Assembly: GCF_000695795.1 (NCBI RefSeq)
Contig: NZ_JNCA01000026.1
Location: forward strand, 21,373-85,372
Length of the DNA stretch: 64,000 nt
Direction: 5' to 3'
Source: Flavobacterium seoulense
Lineage (GTDB): Bacteria > Bacteroidota > Bacteroidia > Flavobacteriales > Flavobacteriaceae
Shown here: positions 33,675 through 43,072 of the stretch, piece by piece
Numbering within the stretch: the first letter of the stretch is position 1
How the letters are laid out: each line of letters begins with the position of its first letter
The notes under the pieces: generated by a model
Database searches by the model: none
The model's input: the letters and a program-made list of their open reading frames with translations, nothing else
Told to the model about the DNA's origin: nothing
Position numbers and translations under genes: made by a program

Positions 33675-36413
33675 ATGAAAATTAAATTCAATTATCTTCC
33701 ATTTGTTGTCGGAATGCTTTCGGTTATCAATGTGAGTGCTCAGGAAAACAAATCAGGTTCGGTTTGGCCGGAAACTAAAAACGTAAGTAAACCATGGGCA
33801 CGCTGGTGGTGGATGGGAAATGCAGTAGATAAGCCAAATATTAAATCAAGTTTAATTGATTTTGAAAAAGTGGGTATTGGAGGAGTTGAAATTACGCCTA
33901 TTTATGGAGTAAAAGGACAAGAGAATAATTTTATTGATTATTTGTCGCCAAAATATATGGAAATGCTGGGCTACACAGTGAAAATTGCCGATAGTTTAGG
34001 TTTACAGGTCGATATGGTTTTGGGAACAGGTTGGCCTTACGGCGGACCTCAGGTTACGCTTCCTCATGCTGCAACTAAATTAGTTGTAGAAAAATATGAG
34101 GTTAAGAAAAACGAACAATTTAATAAAGAAATAAAAGCAGATCCTGCAAAAGAGAAAGTTCCGGCGCAATTGTTATCGGTTTCGGCTTATGGCGCTGATG
34201 GTTCTTATACTGATTTGACTTCTTTGTTAAAAGGAAATGTACTTAACTGGAAAGCTAAAAAAGCAGATTACACACTTTATGCTGTCTTTGCCGGAAAAAC
34301 AGGTCAGCAGGTTAAACGTGCTGCTCCAGGTGGAAAAGGTTACACTTTAGATCATTATTCAGAAGAAGCGCTTAATGCTTATGTAGTTCCTTTTGATAAG
34401 GCATTAGTAGGATTTGAAGGGAAATTGAGAGCTATTTTTAATGATAGTTATGAAGTTTACGGGACTGATTTTACTCCGCTTTTTCTACAGGAATTTGAAA
34501 AACGTCGTGGATATGATTTGAAAAAATATCTGCCACAGTTGTTGAGTAAAGAAGATTCTGAAATGGGAAACAGAGTAAAGAGCGATTATAGAGAAACAAT
34601 TTCGGATTTATTGCTGCATAAATTTGATTTGCCTTGGACTAAATGGGCGAATGCTAAAAATTATAAAACTAAATTACAAGCACATGGTTCGCCTGGAAAT
34701 CTAATCGATTTATATGCTTCTTCAGATATTCCTGAATGTGAAACTTTTGGTTCAATGCCTTATGATATTCCGGGTTTTCGAAGAGAAAAAGAAGATATTA
34801 GAGAAGGTGATGCTGATCCTGTGATGTTGAAATTTTCTTCTTCAGCAGCACATATTTCAGGTAAACCATTAACATCTTCAGAAAGTTTTACCTGGTTGAG
34901 AGATCATTTTAAGACTGCTTTATCACAATGTAAACCGGAAGTGGAAGATTTAATGCTGAATGGAATTAATCATGTATTTCTTCATGGTTCCACTTATTCG
35001 CCTAAAGAAGCGCAATGGCCAGGATGGAAATTTTATGCTTCGGTAAATTTTAATGCGACAAATTCAATTTGGGAAGATGCTTCAGGATTGTTCAACTACA
35101 TTGCTAATTGTCAGTCAATGTTGCAGGCAGGAAAGCCAGACAATGAAACTTTATTGTATTATCCTATTTATGATACCTGGGCAAAAAGCTTAGAAGGGAA
35201 TTTATTTTTCCAATTCAAGATTCACTCATTGAAAGAATGGTTGCACGGAACTTCATTTTATGAAACTACTAAAAAATTAATGGCTAATGGTTATGGGGTT
35301 GATTTTATTTCGGATGCTTTTATTGCTCAGGCAAAAGTTGAAAACGGAATACTTGTGTTGCCTGGAGGTAAATACAAATCATTAGTGGTGCCAAATTGCG
35401 ATAAAATGCCATTGGCTACTTTAGAAAAATTGATCGAATTGAAAAAATCAGGAGCCTCAATTATTTTCGAAGGATTGCCAGAATCGGTTCCGGGACTTAA
35501 AGATTATGAAGTTCAAAATACAAAATTAACGACATTACTTTCAGATAATAAATCTATTGTAACTCCGGTTAATGATTTGTTTAAAGCATTACAATCAGCT
35601 AATATTCAATCAGAAGATTTAGTAAAAACAGGATTGAAATTCATAAAAAGAGATATCAATGGAGAAAAAATTTATTATTTGGTAAATCATACACCTAAAA
35701 CAATTGAAGGGTTTATTCCTTTGGCTATAGCCAACAAAGAAGTATTGATTTTAGATCCTTTGAATAGAAATGTAGGTAATGCGATAGTGAAAAAAGAAGG
35801 TCAAACTACTTTAGTGAAACTTCGTATCGAATCCGGAAAATCATTGATTTTAAAAACTGAAAGTACAGCTTCTGAAAAACCTTGGAACTACTATCAAAAC
35901 GCATCGGAACCAATTGTTTTAAAAGGCGACTGGAAATTGACTTTTGAAAAAGGAGGACCAACTTTACCAGCTCCTGCAAAAGTAAGTTCGTTAGAATCAT
36001 GGACTAAAATTAGTCCTGAAACGGAAGCTTTTTCAGGAACAGCATTGTACACTTTACAATTTGATGCGCCAAAAGTAGCTGCTGATAACTGGCAATTAAA
36101 CTTAGGTGATGTTAGAGAAAGTGCTAAGATTTGGTTAAACGGAGCATATATCGGAGATGCCTGGTCAGTGCCTTTTACGATCAATTTAGGAAAGTTGAAA
36201 AAAGGTAAAAACGAATTAAAAGTTCAGGTGACAAATCTTTCGGCTAATAGAGTGATTGATATGGAGAAGAAAGGTCAGGAATGGAAGATTTTTTACGAAA
36301 TCAATATGGTAGATAAAGATTATAACAAATTTGATGCTACAAAATGGAAGCCAATGCCTTCAGGATTATTAGGGCCTGTTACTATTACTCCTTTAAAAAA
36401 TGAAACAAAATAA
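33675..36413 (+). CDS. GH106 alpha-L-rhamnosidase
   Basis: A 912-residue secreted enzyme of family GH106. Signal peptide ending INVSAQ. The family start WPETKNVSKPWARWWWMGNA is near residue 30, with VGIGGVEITPIYGVKG and LGLQVDMVLGTGWPYGGP following in a (beta/alpha)8 barrel. Acidic residues and NHVFLHGSTYSPKEAQWPG lie near 435-455. A C-terminal jelly-roll (about 735-905) carries GDWKLTFEKGG and LGDVRESAKIWLNG. GH106 enzymes remove alpha-L-rhamnose from rhamnogalacturonan fragments, by inversion with calcium. The protein probably acts in the periplasm on imported oligomers, together with the GH105 and GH28 neighbours. Confidence 0.9.
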   Translation: MKIKFNYLPFVVGMLSVINVSAQENKSGSVWPETKNVSKPWARWWWMGNAVDKPNIKSSLIDFEKVGIGGVEITPIYGVKGQENNFIDYLSPKYMEMLGYTVKIADSLGLQVDMVLGTGWPYGGPQVTLPHAATKLVVEKYEVKKNEQFNKEIKADPAKEKVPAQLLSVSAYGADGSYTDLTSLLKGNVLNWKAKKADYTLYAVFAGKTGQQVKRAAPGGKGYTLDHYSEEALNAYVVPFDKALVGFEGKLRAIFNDSYEVYGTDFTPLFLQEFEKRRGYDLKKYLPQLLSKEDSEMGNRVKSDYRETISDLLLHKFDLPWTKWANAKNYKTKLQAHGSPGNLIDLYASSDIPECETFGSMPYDIPGFRREKEDIREGDADPVMLKFSSSAAHISGKPLTSSESFTWLRDHFKTALSQCKPEVEDLMLNGINHVFLHGSTYSPKEAQWPGWKFYASVNFNATNSIWEDASGLFNYIANCQSMLQAGKPDNETLLYYPIYDTWAKSLEGNLFFQFKIHSLKEWLHGTSFYETTKKLMANGYGVDFISDAFIAQAKVENGILVLPGGKYKSLVVPNCDKMPLATLEKLIELKKSGASIIFEGLPESVPGLKDYEVQNTKLTTLLSDNKSIVTPVNDLFKALQSANIQSEDLVKTGLKFIKRDINGEKIYYLVNHTPKTIEGFIPLAIANKEVLILDPLNRNVGNAIVKKEGQTTLVKLRIESGKSLILKTESTASEKPWNYYQNASEPIVLKGDWKLTFEKGGPTLPAPAKVSSLESWTKISPETEAFSGTALYTLQFDAPKVAADNWQLNLGDVRESAKIWLNGAYIGDAWSVPFTINLGKLKKGKNELKVQVTNLSANRVIDMEKKGQEWKIFYEINMVDKDYNKFDATKWKPMPSGLLGPVTITPLKNETK

Positions 36414-36431
36414 TAATTAGTTTAAAAATAT

Positions 36432-36467
36432 AAAACGTCCCAAGAGTTTTTGCTTTTGGGACGTTTT
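36432..36467. terminator. Bidirectional terminator between GH106 and GH28 genes
   Basis: Perfect arms AAAACGTCCCAA (36432-36443) and TTGGGACGTTTT (36456-36467); A-rich on the left, T-rich on the right. It serves two convergent genes. Confidence 0.88.
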
Positions 36468-36495
36468 GTTTTTAAGATGGATTCTTGAGATTTTT

Positions 36496-38073
36496 TTACT
36501 TTTTAAACCATTTGGTATCTTTCATATTCTTGCTTGAATGAACAATAATAGAATCTGAAAGAGTTCCTTTTACATCGAGATTTGGAGAACTTGGTGTTTT
36601 AAAATCAATGTTTTCAAAAAGAATGTTTCTGGAATCTAAAAATGATAATGTGCTATTTTTTGCTGTAATTGAAATGTTTTTAAAAACGGCATTTTTAAGA
36701 TCATGAGCATCGAAAAGTTCGTCACAGTTTACTTTAGCGTTTTCAATACTTAAATGATTCACTGGTGTTTCAGGAATACCAAAAACCTTGATGAAAGTGG
36801 TGCAGTTTTCGACAATAATATCTTTAATAGTAATGTTTTGAAATTTTGGTGTTAGTTTATTGATTGCTCTCGCTGGTAAACGAGCGGCTAAATCGCCAAC
36901 ACTACCCGATGAACCCAACATATCCCATTTTATGGCTGTTTGATCTAAATTCATTCGAATGCGTTCGTAAATAAGGTTTTCGCCGCCACCACCGCGTGAT
37001 CTACGGGTTTTGAATCGGATTCCTACTCCCGAATCTTTAAAAACGCAATCGTGAACGTACAAATTTCGAATCATTCCTGCTGTTTCACTTCCACAGGTTA
37101 TTCCGCCATGTCCTTTTAAAGCAAGACAGTAACGTACCACTATATTTTCGGTTGATTTATTCACTCTGATACCGTCTTCGCCTCTTCCGGCTTTCATAGT
37201 AAAACAATCATCGCCAGTACTTAAATTACAATATTCGATCAATACATTTTTAGTCGATTCAATATCAATTCCGTCACCACGAGGTGTTCCAACAGAATTA
37301 ACTGTTATTCCACGAATAATCACATTGTCACAATAAATAGGAACGATATTCCAGAAAGCCGAATTTTCCAGAGAAACTCCTTCGATATATACTTTTTTAC
37401 AATTGATAGGCGAAATAAACATTGGAGGAAAAATCCAATCTTGTTTGGTTCCATCAACAATTCTTTCGGCTACGGGAGTGTTTGGATCAATAACATTATC
37501 GATAACGTCTTTTGTTAAAATTCGGTCGCGAATAGAACCTTTTTGTGGTCCAATTAATTTTCCGTTTCCTGTAATGGCAATATTAGTAGCGCCATTAGCA
37601 TAAATACAAGCTCCTAATGACATTACTTCAATTCCTTCAATTCGGGTAAAAACCACAGGAAGAAAATCTTTTATTTCGCCACTAAAAACTAATTGAGCAC
37701 CACTTTCTAAATGAAAATTGATGTTGTCTTTCAGCTGAATTCTTCCGGTTAGCCATCTTCCGTTAGGAACCACAATTGTACCTCCGCCTTTGGCTGTTAG
37801 AGCATCAATAGCTTTTTGAATGGTAGTAGTGTTGATTTCAGTTGCCGAAAGTGTTAGTGTAACTCTTTCAGCGGGAAAAGTAGGTTTAGTAAATTGGATG
37901 GTTTTAAAAGGCGCTTTTACAGGCGCAATTTCTGCCGAAAGCATTTTTACACCCACTTCGTTTTCTGTTGGAATTTTCACAGCAACAGTTGGATTAATAT
38001 TGTTTTTTTGTGTGTTACACGAGAACAATAGTGCAGTTACGATAGCTAAGAATGCTGTTTTTTTTAACTTCAT
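36496..38073 (-). CDS. GH28 polygalacturonase-family lipoprotein
   Basis: A 525-residue right-handed beta-helix enzyme. I place the start at the ATG at 38071-38073, which opens a lipoprotein signal peptide ending LLFSC (Cys19); a longer frame to 38193 adds 40 non-signal residues. GH28 catalytic motifs are all present: GTPRGDGIDIE near residue 266, TGDDC near 288, GHGGITCGSE near 319, and the RFKT binding motif near 352. It hydrolyses alpha-1,4-galacturonosyl bonds in homogalacturonan or next to rhamnose. It is divergent from the GH105 gene and shares its regulatory gap. Confidence 0.95.
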   Translation of the reverse strand: MKLKKTAFLAIVTALLFSCNTQKNNINPTVAVKIPTENEVGVKMLSAEIAPVKAPFKTIQFTKPTFPAERVTLTLSATEINTTTIQKAIDALTAKGGGTIVVPNGRWLTGRIQLKDNINFHLESGAQLVFSGEIKDFLPVVFTRIEGIEVMSLGACIYANGATNIAITGNGKLIGPQKGSIRDRILTKDVIDNVIDPNTPVAERIVDGTKQDWIFPPMFISPINCKKVYIEGVSLENSAFWNIVPIYCDNVIIRGITVNSVGTPRGDGIDIESTKNVLIEYCNLSTGDDCFTMKAGRGEDGIRVNKSTENIVVRYCLALKGHGGITCGSETAGMIRNLYVHDCVFKDSGVGIRFKTRRSRGGGGENLIYERIRMNLDQTAIKWDMLGSSGSVGDLAARLPARAINKLTPKFQNITIKDIIVENCTTFIKVFGIPETPVNHLSIENAKVNCDELFDAHDLKNAVFKNISITAKNSTLSFLDSRNILFENIDFKTPSSPNLDVKGTLSDSIIVHSSKNMKDTKWFKK

Positions 38074-38132
38074 ATTTATGGGTTTTCTTGAAATTAGGGG
38101 TAATTTTTTCTTAAAGAAGAAAATTTTCAATG

Positions 38133-38140
38133 CAAAACTA
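38133..38140 (-). promoter_or_regulatory. -7 element of the GH28 gene
   Basis: On the minus strand this reads TAGTTTTG, a full TAnnTTTG match, 59 bp before the GH28 ATG. No CAGGAT box in the minus orientation is found at 21 nt; the only box in the gap points toward the GH105 gene. Confidence 0.5.
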
Positions 38141-38159
38141 ATTATTAATTTTAATTTAG

Positions 38160-38204
38160 CAGGATGCAACAGGACAGGAAATAGATATTTCAATATTATT
38201 TTTA
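38160..38204 (+). promoter_or_regulatory. Promoter of the GH105 gene with paired CAGGAT boxes
   Basis: CAGGAT at 38160-38165 and CAGGAC at 38170-38175 (10-bp period), then exactly 21 nt to TATTTTTA (38197-38204), one base off TAnnTTTG. The ATG is at 38271. Confidence 0.6.
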
Positions 38205-38270
38205 CCTGATTATTTTATTATAGCAAAATATAAGCACTAAAATTCATTATTAATTCAAAAAAAAGAGAAC

Positions 38271-39395
38271 ATGAAGAAACTGGTTTTAATCTTTACATCC
38301 TTTTTATTGTACAGTTCAGTATCGGTTGCACAGCAAACTTTTGATAAAAAAGTAGTGCTTTCGCAAATGGAATTGGCCAATAAATATTTTATGGAAAAAT
38401 GGACAGATGTAGGTAAAACAATTGTTACTAATAGAGAACGTCCAAGTAATATCTGGACAAGAGGAGTTTACTATGAAGGATTAATGGCATTGCACGAAAT
38501 TTATCCAAAAGAAGCATATTATAAATATGCTTATGACTGGGCAGAATTCCATAAATGGGGTTTTAGAAACGGTAATGCTAATAGAAATGCCGATGATTAT
38601 TGTGCAGCGCAAACTTATATCGATTTATATAATATTGAGCCAGATGCTAAAAAGCTAAAAAACACAAGACAATGTATTAATATGTTGTTGAATACGCCTC
38701 AGCTTGACGACTGGTCCTGGATTGATGCCATCCAAATGGGAATGCCGGTATTTGCTAAGTTAGGAGTTTTAGATAACGATAATCGTTATTACGAAAAAAT
38801 GTACGACATGTACATGTATTCAAGAGACAAACACGGAGATCATGGTTTATACAACCCAAAAGACGGATTATGGTGGCGTGATGCCGATTTCGACCCTCCT
38901 TACAAAGAACCAAATGGAGAAGATTGTTACTGGAGCCGTGGAAACGGTTGGGTAATTGCTGCTTTAGCAAAAGTATTAACTATCGCTCCTGAAAATGTTC
39001 CGCACAGAGCGCAATATGTAAAGGATTTAAAAGCAATGGCAAAAGCATTAGTGCCAATTCAAAGACCTGACGGATTCTGGAATGTAAGTTTACATGATCC
39101 AACAAATTTTGGAGAAAAAGAAGCTTCTGGAACTGCTTTATTTGTTTACGGAATCGCTTACGGAATCAATAGTGGGATTTTAGACAAGAAAACTTATTTG
39201 CCAGTTGTTGAGAAAGCATGGAAAGCATTAACTACTGAAAGTTTACATTCTAATGGTTTCTTGGGTTATTTACAGTCTACTGGAAAAGAGCCAAAAGACG
39301 GTCAGCCGCTTACCTACGATAAGATTCCTGATTTTGAAGATTATGGATTAGGTTGTTTCTTGTTAGCAGGATCTGAGATCTATAAAATGAAATAG
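38271..39395 (+). CDS. GH105 unsaturated rhamnogalacturonyl hydrolase
   Basis: A 374-residue exported enzyme with an (alpha/alpha)6 barrel, similar in size and motifs to YteR/YesR. Signal peptide ending SVSVAQ. Key segments are RPSNIWTRGVYYEGLMAL near 47, RNADDYCAAQTYIDLY near 104 (the catalytic Asp), WIDAIQMGMPVFAKLG near 149, and CYWSRGNGWVIAALAK near 220. It adds water to the C4-C5 double bond of the unsaturated galacturonate that polysaccharide lyases leave at the non-reducing end. It complements the PL9 lyase encoded next and frees rhamnose-ended oligomers for GH106. Confidence 0.94.
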   Translation: MKKLVLIFTSFLLYSSVSVAQQTFDKKVVLSQMELANKYFMEKWTDVGKTIVTNRERPSNIWTRGVYYEGLMALHEIYPKEAYYKYAYDWAEFHKWGFRNGNANRNADDYCAAQTYIDLYNIEPDAKKLKNTRQCINMLLNTPQLDDWSWIDAIQMGMPVFAKLGVLDNDNRYYEKMYDMYMYSRDKHGDHGLYNPKDGLWWRDADFDPPYKEPNGEDCYWSRGNGWVIAALAKVLTIAPENVPHRAQYVKDLKAMAKALVPIQRPDGFWNVSLHDPTNFGEKEASGTALFVYGIAYGINSGILDKKTYLPVVEKAWKALTTESLHSNGFLGYLQSTGKEPKDGQPLTYDKIPDFEDYGLGCFLLAGSEIYKMK

Positions 39396-39440
39396 CAGCA
39401 ATACTATTTTAAGTAAGTTTAAAATAGTTGGTAATACAGA

Positions 39441-39468
39441 AAAGGGAAGTTAATTAGCTTCCCTTTTT
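39441..39468 (+). terminator. Terminator-like hairpin directly before the PL9 gene
   Basis: Arms AAAGGGAAG (39441-39449) and CTTCCCTTT (39458-39466), extendable inward with one wobble, followed by TT. It ends only 22 bp before the PL9 ATG, leaving no room for a separate promoter after it. Confidence 0.7.
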
Positions 39469-39490
39469 AATGGAAAATATTTTCGAAATT

Positions 39491-40825
39491 ATGAAACATA
39501 GAATCGTACTTGTACTGGTTTTGTTAAACGGATTATTTGCTTTAGCTAAAGAAATTTATGTTGCTCCTGCTGGAAAAGACACTAATAACGGAAGTATAAA
39601 ATCTCCAGTTGAAACTATAAAAAAAGCTCAGGAATTAGCTCAGGCTGGTGATGTTGTTTATATAAGAGGCGGTGTTTATACCATGCGGGAAGAGCAAGTT
39701 GCTGAAAAGAAATCCATTTGGGCATATGTAACTAAATTAGATAAAAACGGAATTTCATACTTGGCTTATCAAAATGAAAAACCTGTTTTTGATTATAAAA
39801 ATGTCAAACCTGAAGGTCGTCGAATTATTGCTTTTTTAGTAGCAGGAAATAATATTCATATAAAAGGAATTGAGGTTACAGGTGTTCAGGTCACAATTAA
39901 AAAACATACGCAATCAGAATGTTTTGAAGTTCGCGGAAGTAATAATACGCTGGAACAATTAAGCATGCATGATAATATGGCTATCGGGGTTTATATGCTT
40001 AGCGGTTCGAATAATTTAATTTTAAATTGTGATGCTTACAACAATTATGATTCGGTTTCAGAAGGTGGAAAAGGCGGAAATAGTGATGGTTTTGGATGTC
40101 ATCTTGAAAAAGGAAGCGTGAATAATGTTTTGAGAGGCTGCCGCGCCTGGTACAACAGCGACGATGGTTTTGATTTAATTAATAATGCTGAACCCGTTTT
40201 AATCGAAAATTGCTGGGCTTTTTATAACGGATATTCATCGGGTTTTGTTCCAAGAGCTGATGGAAACGGATTTAAAGCCGGAGGATATGGAAAAGGAAAA
40301 AATCCATACAATGAACTGATTGAAAAATATGTTCCAATTCCTAAAAATACCATTCGGTTTTGTTTGGCAGTTAAAAATAAACAAAGCGGATTTTATGCAA
40401 ATCATCATTTAGAAGGAAATTATTGGTATAATAATACAGCTTATTTAAATAAAAGAAATTATAATATGCTCAATTGTGTTGCATTGAATCCAACAGATTT
40501 TGGAACAGATGGACCGGGATGGAATCACGAAATGGCTAATAATTTGGGTTTTGCTGCAACCGTGGCCGAATTGACAGATATTGATAAGTCAAGATGTATT
40601 TTGAAAAATAATTATTTCGATTTAAAAAATAGTACAGTTACTGCTGCTGATTTTTTAAGTCTTGACGAAAGTTTATTAATGGCGCTAAGACAAGCTGATG
40701 GAAGTCTTCCGGAAATTAATTTTTTGAAATTGAATCCTGCCAGTAAACTTATAAATGCGGGAACTGATATCGGATTTCCATTTAAAGGTACAGCTCCAGA
40801 TTTGGGATGTTTTGAACAAAAATGA
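39491..40825 (+). CDS. PL9-family pectate / rhamnogalacturonan lyase
   Basis: A 444-residue secreted right-handed beta-helix lyase. I prefer the ATG at 39491 because it opens the signal peptide MKHRIVLVLVLLNGLFALAK; an upstream ATG at 39470 adds seven residues and abuts the terminator. The N-terminal EIYVAPAGKDTNNGSIKSP and QAGDVVYIRGGVYTM, the SDGFGCHLEKGS / DDGFDLINN coils, and RADGNGFKAGGYG near 253-265 are typical. The Lys of NGFK is the expected catalytic base. It cleaves the galacturonan backbone by beta-elimination, producing the unsaturated ends that GH105 removes. Confidence 0.88.
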   Translation: MKHRIVLVLVLLNGLFALAKEIYVAPAGKDTNNGSIKSPVETIKKAQELAQAGDVVYIRGGVYTMREEQVAEKKSIWAYVTKLDKNGISYLAYQNEKPVFDYKNVKPEGRRIIAFLVAGNNIHIKGIEVTGVQVTIKKHTQSECFEVRGSNNTLEQLSMHDNMAIGVYMLSGSNNLILNCDAYNNYDSVSEGGKGGNSDGFGCHLEKGSVNNVLRGCRAWYNSDDGFDLINNAEPVLIENCWAFYNGYSSGFVPRADGNGFKAGGYGKGKNPYNELIEKYVPIPKNTIRFCLAVKNKQSGFYANHHLEGNYWYNNTAYLNKRNYNMLNCVALNPTDFGTDGPGWNHEMANNLGFAATVAELTDIDKSRCILKNNYFDLKNSTVTAADFLSLDESLLMALRQADGSLPEINFLKLNPASKLINAGTDIGFPFKGTAPDLGCFEQK

Positions 40826-40841
40826 AAATAATCAAATTTGA

Positions 40842-40849
40842 TATTTTTG
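40842..40849 (+). promoter_or_regulatory. -7 element before the esterase-GH43 fusion gene
   Basis: TATTTTTG is a full match to TAnnTTTG, 71 bp upstream of the ATG at 40921. No CAGGAT box or clear -33 TTTG lies at the right distance. Confidence 0.4.
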
Positions 40850-40920
40850 TTTAAATTGCATTCGTTTAAAATAAAATTAATTAACTAAAAACCATAGAAA
40901 TAGAATTTTACATTAAAAAG

Positions 40921-42723
40921 ATGAATAAAAATAAAAAGACATTATTTTTTGGACTGGTACTTTTTTTAGGTATTTCCATCAACAGCTTTTCTCAGGAAAA
41001 TACAGCATTCCCTTTATGGGATAAAATTCCGGGAGCTATTAAAAATGAAAAACATGTTGAAAATTCCCGATTAGATGCTAATGGGAACGTGACAGGAGTT
41101 GATAAGGTTTCGATTCCAACTTTAACTCCTTTTTTGGTTTCGAATAATAATAAGAAAAATGCTGCTGTGGTGGTTTGTCCCGGAGGCGGATACAGTCATT
41201 TAGCTATGGATAAAGAAGGAATTAAAGTAGCAAAATGGCTTAATTCTATTGGGGTTTCGGCTTTTGTTCTTAAATATCGTTTGCCATCAGACGAAATTAT
41301 GAAAGATAAAAATGTTGGTCCATTGCAAGATGCACAAGAAGCTATCAGGGTATTACGCAAGAATGCTGCAAAATGGAATTTGGATGAAACAAAAATTGGA
41401 ATTATAGGTTTTTCTGCCGGAGGGCATTTGGCTTCAACAGCATCTACACATTTTTTAGATAAAGTATATGATTCGAAAGGAGATATCAGTGCACGTCCTG
41501 ATTTTTCGGTATTGATTTATCCGGTAATTTCAATGGAAGACGGAATTACGCACAATGGTTCGAAAGTAAGTTTGCTGGGAAAAACAGCTTCGGCTGATTT
41601 GATTGCTAAATATTCGAATGAAAAACAAGTGAACGAAAATACGCCGCCAACATTCTTAGTTCATGCTACTGATGATCGTGCGGTTCCTGTAGAAAATAGT
41701 ATCAATTATTATTTGGCTTTAAAGAAAAATAAAGTACCTGCCGAAATGCATATTTATGAAAATGGAGGTCATGGTTTTGGATTAGGTAACAAAGGAACAA
41801 ATACAGATTGGTCAGCTTCTTTAGAGCATTGGTTAATTGCTAATAAGATTATCGCTGAAAAATCAGCTTATATTTTTTCTTATTTTAAAGGAAATGGCGA
41901 AGATGGATTGCATTTAGCTTACAGTGAAGATGGTTATAAATGGCAATCGCTTAAAAATGACGCTTCTTTTTTAACTCCCGAAGTTGGAAAAGATAAGTTG
42001 ATGAGAGATCCTTGTGTTATTAAAGGCGGCGATGGATTGTACCACATGGTCTGGACGGTAAGCTGGACAGATAAAGGAATAGGATATGCTTCTTCTAAAG
42101 ATTTAATTCATTGGTCTAAGCAGGAATTTTTGCCTGTTATGGCTCATGAAACCGGTACTCGTAATACCTGGGCTCCTGAAATTACTTATGATGAAGCTAA
42201 TAAAGAATATATGATTTACTGGGCAACTACTGTTGATGGAAAATTTACTGAAACACAATCAACAGAAGAGAAAGGATATAATCACAGAATATATTACACG
42301 ACTACAAAAGATTTTAAAACTTACAGTCCTACAAAATTACTTTATGAGCCTGGCTTTAATGTAATTGATTCTTCTATTTTAAAAGATGATAAAGGATTTA
42401 TTATGTTTTTAAAAGATGAGACGAAAGTTCCTGTACAAAAAAATCTTAAAGTAGCTTACAGTGATAAATTAACTGGGCCTTATAGTAAAGCAAGTGCTCC
42501 AATTACAGGAAATTATTGGGCCGAAGGACCAACTGCTATTAAAATTGACGGTCAATGGATTGTGTATTTTGATAAATATCGAGATCATAAATATGGAGCT
42601 GTAAAACAAACGGCTACTGGGTGGGAAGATATCTCAGATAAAGTGGTTTTTCCAGCAGGTACACGTCATGGAACTGTAATTGAAGTTCCAAGATCAATTC
42701 TGTCACAACTTTTGAAAGAGTAA
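40921..42723 (+). CDS. Two-domain carbohydrate esterase - GH43-like fusion
   Basis: A 600-residue secreted fusion. After the signal peptide (ending INSFSQ) an alpha/beta-hydrolase domain spans about residues 45-305. It has the oxyanion segment VVVCPGGGYSHLAMDKEG, the nucleophile motif GFSAGGH near 163-169, the acid in HATDDRAVPVE near 249, and the His in GGHGFGLG near 282. A five-bladed GH43-like propeller fills about 315-600, with MRDPCVIKGGDGLYHMVWTV near 361, RNTWAPEITYD near 414 and WAEGPTAIKIDGQW near 533. The esterase should remove acetyl or similar groups and the propeller a sugar (arabinose or similar) from the same side chain. Both active sites look intact. Confidence 0.85.
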   Translation: MNKNKKTLFFGLVLFLGISINSFSQENTAFPLWDKIPGAIKNEKHVENSRLDANGNVTGVDKVSIPTLTPFLVSNNNKKNAAVVVCPGGGYSHLAMDKEGIKVAKWLNSIGVSAFVLKYRLPSDEIMKDKNVGPLQDAQEAIRVLRKNAAKWNLDETKIGIIGFSAGGHLASTASTHFLDKVYDSKGDISARPDFSVLIYPVISMEDGITHNGSKVSLLGKTASADLIAKYSNEKQVNENTPPTFLVHATDDRAVPVENSINYYLALKKNKVPAEMHIYENGGHGFGLGNKGTNTDWSASLEHWLIANKIIAEKSAYIFSYFKGNGEDGLHLAYSEDGYKWQSLKNDASFLTPEVGKDKLMRDPCVIKGGDGLYHMVWTVSWTDKGIGYASSKDLIHWSKQEFLPVMAHETGTRNTWAPEITYDEANKEYMIYWATTVDGKFTETQSTEEKGYNHRIYYTTTKDFKTYSPTKLLYEPGFNVIDSSILKDDKGFIMFLKDETKVPVQKNLKVAYSDKLTGPYSKASAPITGNYWAEGPTAIKIDGQWIVYFDKYRDHKYGAVKQTATGWEDISDKVVFPAGTRHGTVIEVPRSILSQLLKE

Positions 42724-42741
42724 TTTTGTACTAAAGAGTAT

Positions 42742-42781
42742 AGAAACCCTACTAAAAACAATTTGTTTTAGTAGGGTTTCT
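42742..42781 (+). terminator. Terminator after the esterase-GH43 gene
   Basis: Perfect 16-bp stem: AGAAACCCTACTAAAA (42742-42757) and TTTTAGTAGGGTTTCT (42766-42781). Confidence 0.9.
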
Positions 42782-42973
42782 GTTTTATATGTTTTGTTAA
42801 AAATGGAATTTCTAGATTGTATATTTACAATTGAAAGATTAAACTTTCAAAAAATATTAAAGAATTTGTAGTTAGTAAATGCTTTTTTTGTAAATATGAT
42901 ATTTTTTTTATCATTAAATAGTGTTTGTTGCTCTGTTTGTAGTTTTTTTCGGTTTTCATCCTAGAATTATTTC

Positions 42974-42981
42974 TATATTTG
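42974..42981 (+). promoter_or_regulatory. -7 element of the GntR-type regulator
   Basis: TATATTTG, a full consensus match, 91 bp before the ATG at 43073. No clear -33 box. Confidence 0.45.
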
Positions 42982-43072
42982 GAAATCGATTACAACTTAT
43001 TATTTGAAATATTACTTTTTTGAGACTAAAATAGGGGAGATTTTACAAGTGAAAAAGTAGAATATAATTGAT

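Larger units (their letters stand above)
42724..43072 (+). other. Intergenic region, 349 bp, before the GntR gene
   Basis: Contains the terminator at 42742-42781 and a -7 element at 42974-42981. The rest is T-rich with no ORF and no other signal seen. Confidence 0.6.
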
